Positions 6,470 to 9,320 of a stretch of 9,320 nucleotides of DNA are shown in pieces; positions within the stretch are counted from its first letter, which is position 1; each line of letters starts with the position of its first letter. This DNA is from an uncultured Dialister sp. (GTDB lineage Bacteria; Bacillota; Negativicutes; Veillonellales; Dialisteraceae), in the NCBI GenBank assembly GCA_900541485.1, contig UQJW01000017.1, positions 1 through 9,320 of the forward strand, read 5' to 3'. A program made the translations under genes and the position numbers. The notes under the pieces were generated by a model. The model had not been told where the DNA came from. It did no database searches and saw only the letters and a list, made by a program, of their open reading frames with translations.

Positions 6470-7903
6470 TTATTTTGACTCTTTGTAATTTTTTAAATCA
6501 TGCATGTGTTCTTTGATTTCCCCTATATTTCTCTTTATGTTTTGCACTGTGTCTTTTACGCCTTTTACACGGGGAAGAATGTCCGTGGCGCTGTGAGAGT
6601 CGCCGGTGAAATCAATGGGGCCGAGCGTTACTTTGCCGTTTATGATATGAAAGGCATCGGTCGTGAATGTGCCTGCTTTCGTTTCAATGGACACGTTGTA
6701 GAAATCAAGAGCCTTGCCTTTATTATGGAAAGCGCCGCTGATTTTCCGGAAAGGAATTAATTTATAGTGGCCGCTCCCGGAAGAAAAAGTACCGAAAGAA
6801 ATGGTTTTTTTGGAGTTGCCGTCGCAATGAATTTCTCCGTCAAGGTCGACATAGCAGGACATCCGTATGCTTTTGGCAGGATAGCGGGCATCGAGATTGA
6901 ATCCTTTGACATAAATGTCGTAGGCTCTCGTATCGATATGGTAATTTCCGTAGGCCTCGAGGCTTCCGCCGTAGACACGGCCGGTGACATTGGTGAAATC
7001 AAAACGCCCTCCGCGGTAGCGGACATTTCCTTCCACTTGGGTGAAATCAAGAGCGGGAATGGAAAGTGTTTTCATCGACAGGTGGCCCAAGGCAAGCGGA
7101 CGTTTGAGCGGACCTGTTGCAGTGGCGGTAAGATCCATTTTATCGCGGATACTTTCGCCGAAACCGAGGGAAGACGGATCGATTCCCGAAAAAACGGCAT
7201 TCACGTTCACTTCGTGCTCAGGACTGGTCATGTCGATATCCCCGTAGAGGGACATACCGTCTCCTACCGCCGTGCCGCCGAATGAGCCGGAACGGAAATC
7301 AAGGAAAAGAGATTTTTCCGTATCAACGGAAGCATGAAGATTTACATGGGAAAGAATAAAATGCCGTGTGTCATAAAAAGCTTCCATACGGCAATTGTCC
7401 AAATGGAGTTGAAACTTCATCTTATTTCCGTTTCGTGTGAAGTTTTTGATATGGTCATCCAAAGTCAATTTCTGTCCGGCCGGTTCATTCGTTTTCTTTT
7501 CGGGCCGGGCAATGAGATCGACATTCATATTTTTATCGAAATACAGGGCAAAAGAAGCATCTTTCAGCTTGATATCCGAAATGGCAGTGGCCCGCAATTT
7601 ACCGCGCAGAATATCCCAGGGACGTACCTTCATACGTACCTCGGGAACAAATAAAATGGGACGGTTTGCTTCATCATTCCACTGCAAGTTTTTAAAAAGC
7701 ACGTAACCGGCGATATCGGCAGAGATTTTTTCTGCCGTAATCGTCCCTTTCAACATATGCTGTTTTTCTACGGCATAATTAAAAATCTGTGCTGCCGCAA
7801 AAGCTGCGATTTGTGCCACCAAAAGAAGTCCTGCTGCAGCAGTGAAAAAAAATACAGCCATCCGGCGGATTTCTTTTTTATGGCGGAAATAAAAGTCAGT
7901 CAT
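6470..7903 (-). CDS. AsmA/TamB-like inner-membrane-anchored envelope protein
   Basis: The 477-residue product has a short basic N-terminus (RHKKEIRR) and one hydrophobic segment at about 15-40, acting as signal anchor, so the rest should be periplasmic. The start of the soluble part, with ITAEKISADIAGYVLFKNLQW and then VPEVRMKVRPWDILRGK, is the pattern of AsmA/DUF748-type proteins. The remaining sequence is rich in alternating beta strands such as FDFTNVTGRVYGGSLEAYGNYH, as expected for a long beta-groove. Family members in diderm bacteria are linked to phospholipid movement or outer-membrane biogenesis; this is family knowledge, not seen here. It is shorter than TamB or YhdP. AAAGGA (7912-7917) lies 8 nt before the ATG. 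The gene is monocistronic and divergent from aroB across 145 bp. The exact subfamily is uncertain. Confidence 0.78.
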   Translation of the reverse strand: MTDFYFRHKKEIRRMAVFFFTAAAGLLLVAQIAAFAAAQIFNYAVEKQHMLKGTITAEKISADIAGYVLFKNLQWNDEANRPILFVPEVRMKVRPWDILRGKLRATAISDIKLKDASFALYFDKNMNVDLIARPEKKTNEPAGQKLTLDDHIKNFTRNGNKMKFQLHLDNCRMEAFYDTRHFILSHVNLHASVDTEKSLFLDFRSGSFGGTAVGDGMSLYGDIDMTSPEHEVNVNAVFSGIDPSSLGFGESIRDKMDLTATATGPLKRPLALGHLSMKTLSIPALDFTQVEGNVRYRGGRFDFTNVTGRVYGGSLEAYGNYHIDTRAYDIYVKGFNLDARYPAKSIRMSCYVDLDGEIHCDGNSKKTISFGTFSSGSGHYKLIPFRKISGAFHNKGKALDFYNVSIETKAGTFTTDAFHIINGKVTLGPIDFTGDSHSATDILPRVKGVKDTVQNIKRNIGEIKEHMHDLKNYKESK

Positions 7904-7975
7904 AGTCCTTATCCTTTGCTGTTTTTATTGTAATGCAAAAACGGGGCGAAAGATAGGATGAGAAGATGCGGGAAA

Positions 7976-7981
7976 ATTATA
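7976..7981 (-). promoter_or_regulatory. Possible -10 box for the AsmA-like gene
   Basis: A perfect TATAAT is present on the minus strand, giving a leader of roughly 65 nt before the ATG at 7903. No recognisable -35 box stands at 16-18 bp, so the call rests on the -10 alone. A weaker alternative, TACAAT, is at 7932-7927. Confidence 0.35.
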
Positions 7982-8017
7982 TTTCCTTTCTTTTTCTGGA
8001 GTATTATGGCCGTATTC

Positions 8018-8026
8018 TGCTATAAT
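8018..8026 (+). promoter_or_regulatory. Extended -10 promoter of aroB
   Basis: TGCTATAAT is a perfect extended -10 element (TG at 8018-8019, TATAAT at 8021-8026). There is no convincing -35 match, as is common for extended -10 promoters. The transcript would start near 8033, immediately before the ribosome binding site GGGAGG (8035-8040), so the leader is very short and leaves no room for a leader-based switch. Confidence 0.6.
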
Positions 8027-8048
8027 ATAAAAAAGGGAGGGATACATT

Positions 8049-9122
8049 ATGGATAAGGTACATATTGATTTAGGTGCAAATTCCTATGATGTCATCATTG
8101 ACCGGGGACTGATCGGCCGGACCGGAAAAGAAATCAAGGACCTCACGGGCGCAAAAAAAGCGGTCATTCTCACAGAAGCGGGCCTCGACAGACTTTACGG
8201 GCAGGACTTGAAAGCACAGCTCGAAGCGGCGGGGACGGACGTTCTTATGATGGTACTTTCTCCCCATGAAAAAACACGGAATTTATCGGTGGTCAAAAGA
8301 GTTTACGAAAGTCTTGCCGATTTCGGGATAGAAAGAACGGATCTCCTGGTAGCCTTGGGCGGACGCGTCGTCGGTGATGTGACAGGCTTTGTGGCCGCTA
8401 CATTCCACCGCGGAATGAATTACGTGCAGGTACCGACTTCACTGCTCGCACAAATCGGAAGTGCCATCGGCGGTAAAGTATCCATCGATTTAGGGAAAAA
8501 GAAAAGTTTAATCGGTGCTTTTTATTACCCCAAGGCCGTGTATGTCGATCCCGGCTTGGTAAAAACACTGCCGCTGCGCTACGTTCACAACGGACTGGGA
8601 GAAGCGGTGAAAGTAGGCTGTGTATCCGACAAAGAACTGTTTGAAATTTTTGAAAAAGCCGGTACGGAAGAAGAAATCTTTAAGAAACTTCCGGAAATTA
8701 TACGGCGTTGTATAGAAATCAAATCACGCCTTGTAGAAGCGGATCCGGCGGATAAAAAAGAAAGACGCATTCTCGACTTCGGTCATGCTATCGGAAGAGC
8801 GGCAGAAAGCTATTACCGCTTTGACGACCGGGCACTTACCCACGGAGAAGCCACGGCGGCAGGCATGTACATGATGACCGCAACATCGGAAATGCTGGGA
8901 CTCACGGAAAAAGGAACGGCAGAACGCATCGAAAAAGTGCTGAAATTCCTCGGACTTCCCACCTCACTCGACATTCCCGCAAAAGACCTGGGCATGCTGA
9001 TAGAAGCCAATGGCCGTTTCGGCAAAGACACCGGAGAAATTCCGTTGCTTATGGAAATCGGGAAAGGCTATCTCTATAAAGGGGATATCGGAAAAATAAA
9101 AAAATATTTGGGACTGGACTGA
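8049..9122 (+). CDS. aroB: 3-dehydroquinate synthase family protein (AroB), divergent active site
   Basis: This 357-residue protein belongs to the NAD- and metal-dependent sugar phosphate cyclase family. AroB converts DAHP to 3-dehydroquinate in the shikimate pathway. The N-terminal NAD-binding half contains ALGGRVVGDVTGFVAA (102-117) and RGMNYVQVPTSLLAQ (121-135). The C-terminal half keeps the three metal ligands by alignment: Glu185 (GLGEAVK), His246 (DFGHAIG) and His265 (THGEA). Lys143, Lys188, Lys225 and Arg239 are also in place. Several usual residues differ: GGG is GGR, DSS is GSA (Asp to Gly137), GKN is KKS (Asn to Ser153), NFGH is DFGH (Asp243), GHA is GRA (Arg250), and the late DKK is NGR (321-323). 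The length is normal and the frame intact. It could be a drifted AroB or a cyclase with another substrate. GGGAGG sits 8 nt before the ATG. No other aro gene is nearby. Confidence 0.85.
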   Translation: MDKVHIDLGANSYDVIIDRGLIGRTGKEIKDLTGAKKAVILTEAGLDRLYGQDLKAQLEAAGTDVLMMVLSPHEKTRNLSVVKRVYESLADFGIERTDLLVALGGRVVGDVTGFVAATFHRGMNYVQVPTSLLAQIGSAIGGKVSIDLGKKKSLIGAFYYPKAVYVDPGLVKTLPLRYVHNGLGEAVKVGCVSDKELFEIFEKAGTEEEIFKKLPEIIRRCIEIKSRLVEADPADKKERRILDFGHAIGRAAESYYRFDDRALTHGEATAAGMYMMTATSEMLGLTEKGTAERIEKVLKFLGLPTSLDIPAKDLGMLIEANGRFGKDTGEIPLLMEIGKGYLYKGDIGKIKKYLGLD

Positions 9123-9152
9123 AATCATTTTCAAAAAACAGGACAGAAATAA

Positions 9153-9176
9153 GGGCAGGCGCAAGCCTGCTCTTTT
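9153..9176 (+). terminator. Intrinsic terminator of aroB
   Basis: GGGCAGGC (9153-9160), a GCAA loop, and GCCTGCTC (9165-9172) make an 8-bp stem with one G-T wobble, followed by TTTT. It lies 31 nt after the aroB stop and ends the gene as a single-gene transcript. Confidence 0.9.
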
Positions 9177-9203
9177 ATGTATAAGATAATAGAAAAAAGA
9201 AGC

Positions 9204-9308
9204 GAAACCGCAAGCCGTCAGACGGGGTAAGTATGAGCAGAAACGAAAAAAGTTTTTTATAAAACGGTATTAAATACCTGCCTGTCATTCTTGAACGGTC
9301 GTAAAAAG
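9204..9308 (+). repeat. Composite repeat C+B, shortened copy C4
   Basis: GAAACCGCAAGCCGTC is followed at once by AGACGGGGTAAGTATGAG, so the central part with the two usual hairpins is missing. The loss is consistent with deletion between the two CCGTC direct repeats present in copy C1. After an AT-rich spacer the B module (9271-9308) matches 91-128 of the window inverted, with 37 of 38 bases equal. The repeat may continue past the window end. No gene is visible from 9177 to 9320. Confidence 0.75.
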
Positions 9309-9320
9309 CGGTCGGGAATA

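Overview
The window looks like a chromosomal segment of a Negativicutes (diderm Firmicutes) bacterium, possibly Dialister or a relative. This is inference. It rests on strong AGGAGG-type ribosome binding sites and sigma-A-like promoters, Firmicutes-like intrinsic terminators, an AsmA-like envelope protein expected only in cells with an outer membrane, moderate GC, and intergenic spaces full of short structured repeats. No taxonomic search was possible.

Layout, left to right. Positions 1-429 hold no gene, only interspersed repeats. Positions 430-1834 hold a promoter and a secreted SGNH/GDSL-type hydrolase with two fibronectin-III-like modules. A terminator at 1853-1889 can serve both strands. 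Positions 1892-5606 hold a complete polyamine ABC importer operon on the minus strand, in transcription order potA-potB-potC-potD, with overlapping or nearly touching genes. Its roughly 180-nt leader holds a possible 20-codon ORF and an attenuator-like hairpin. Positions 5820-6439 are a second gene-free, repeat-dense stretch. Positions 6470-7903 (minus) encode an AsmA/TamB-like membrane-anchored envelope protein. Positions 8049-9122 (plus) encode a 3-dehydroquinate synthase family protein (aroB) with several unusual active-site residues. After its terminator, another repeat copy runs nearly to the window end.

The pot genes form one functional unit: PotD captures spermidine or putrescine outside the inner membrane, PotB and PotC form the channel, and PotA supplies ATP hydrolysis. 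The other three genes are separately transcribed, and I see no functional link among them.

The least ordinary content is the repeat landscape. One family has two stem-loops whose arm sequences vary while pairing is kept. A pair of MITE-like elements has identical 18-bp ends. A third 70-bp element appears to have inserted into a copy of the first family. The other points worth a second look are the divergent AroB active site and the potA leader. I found no CRISPR array, tRNA, rRNA, transposase, phage gene or defence system.
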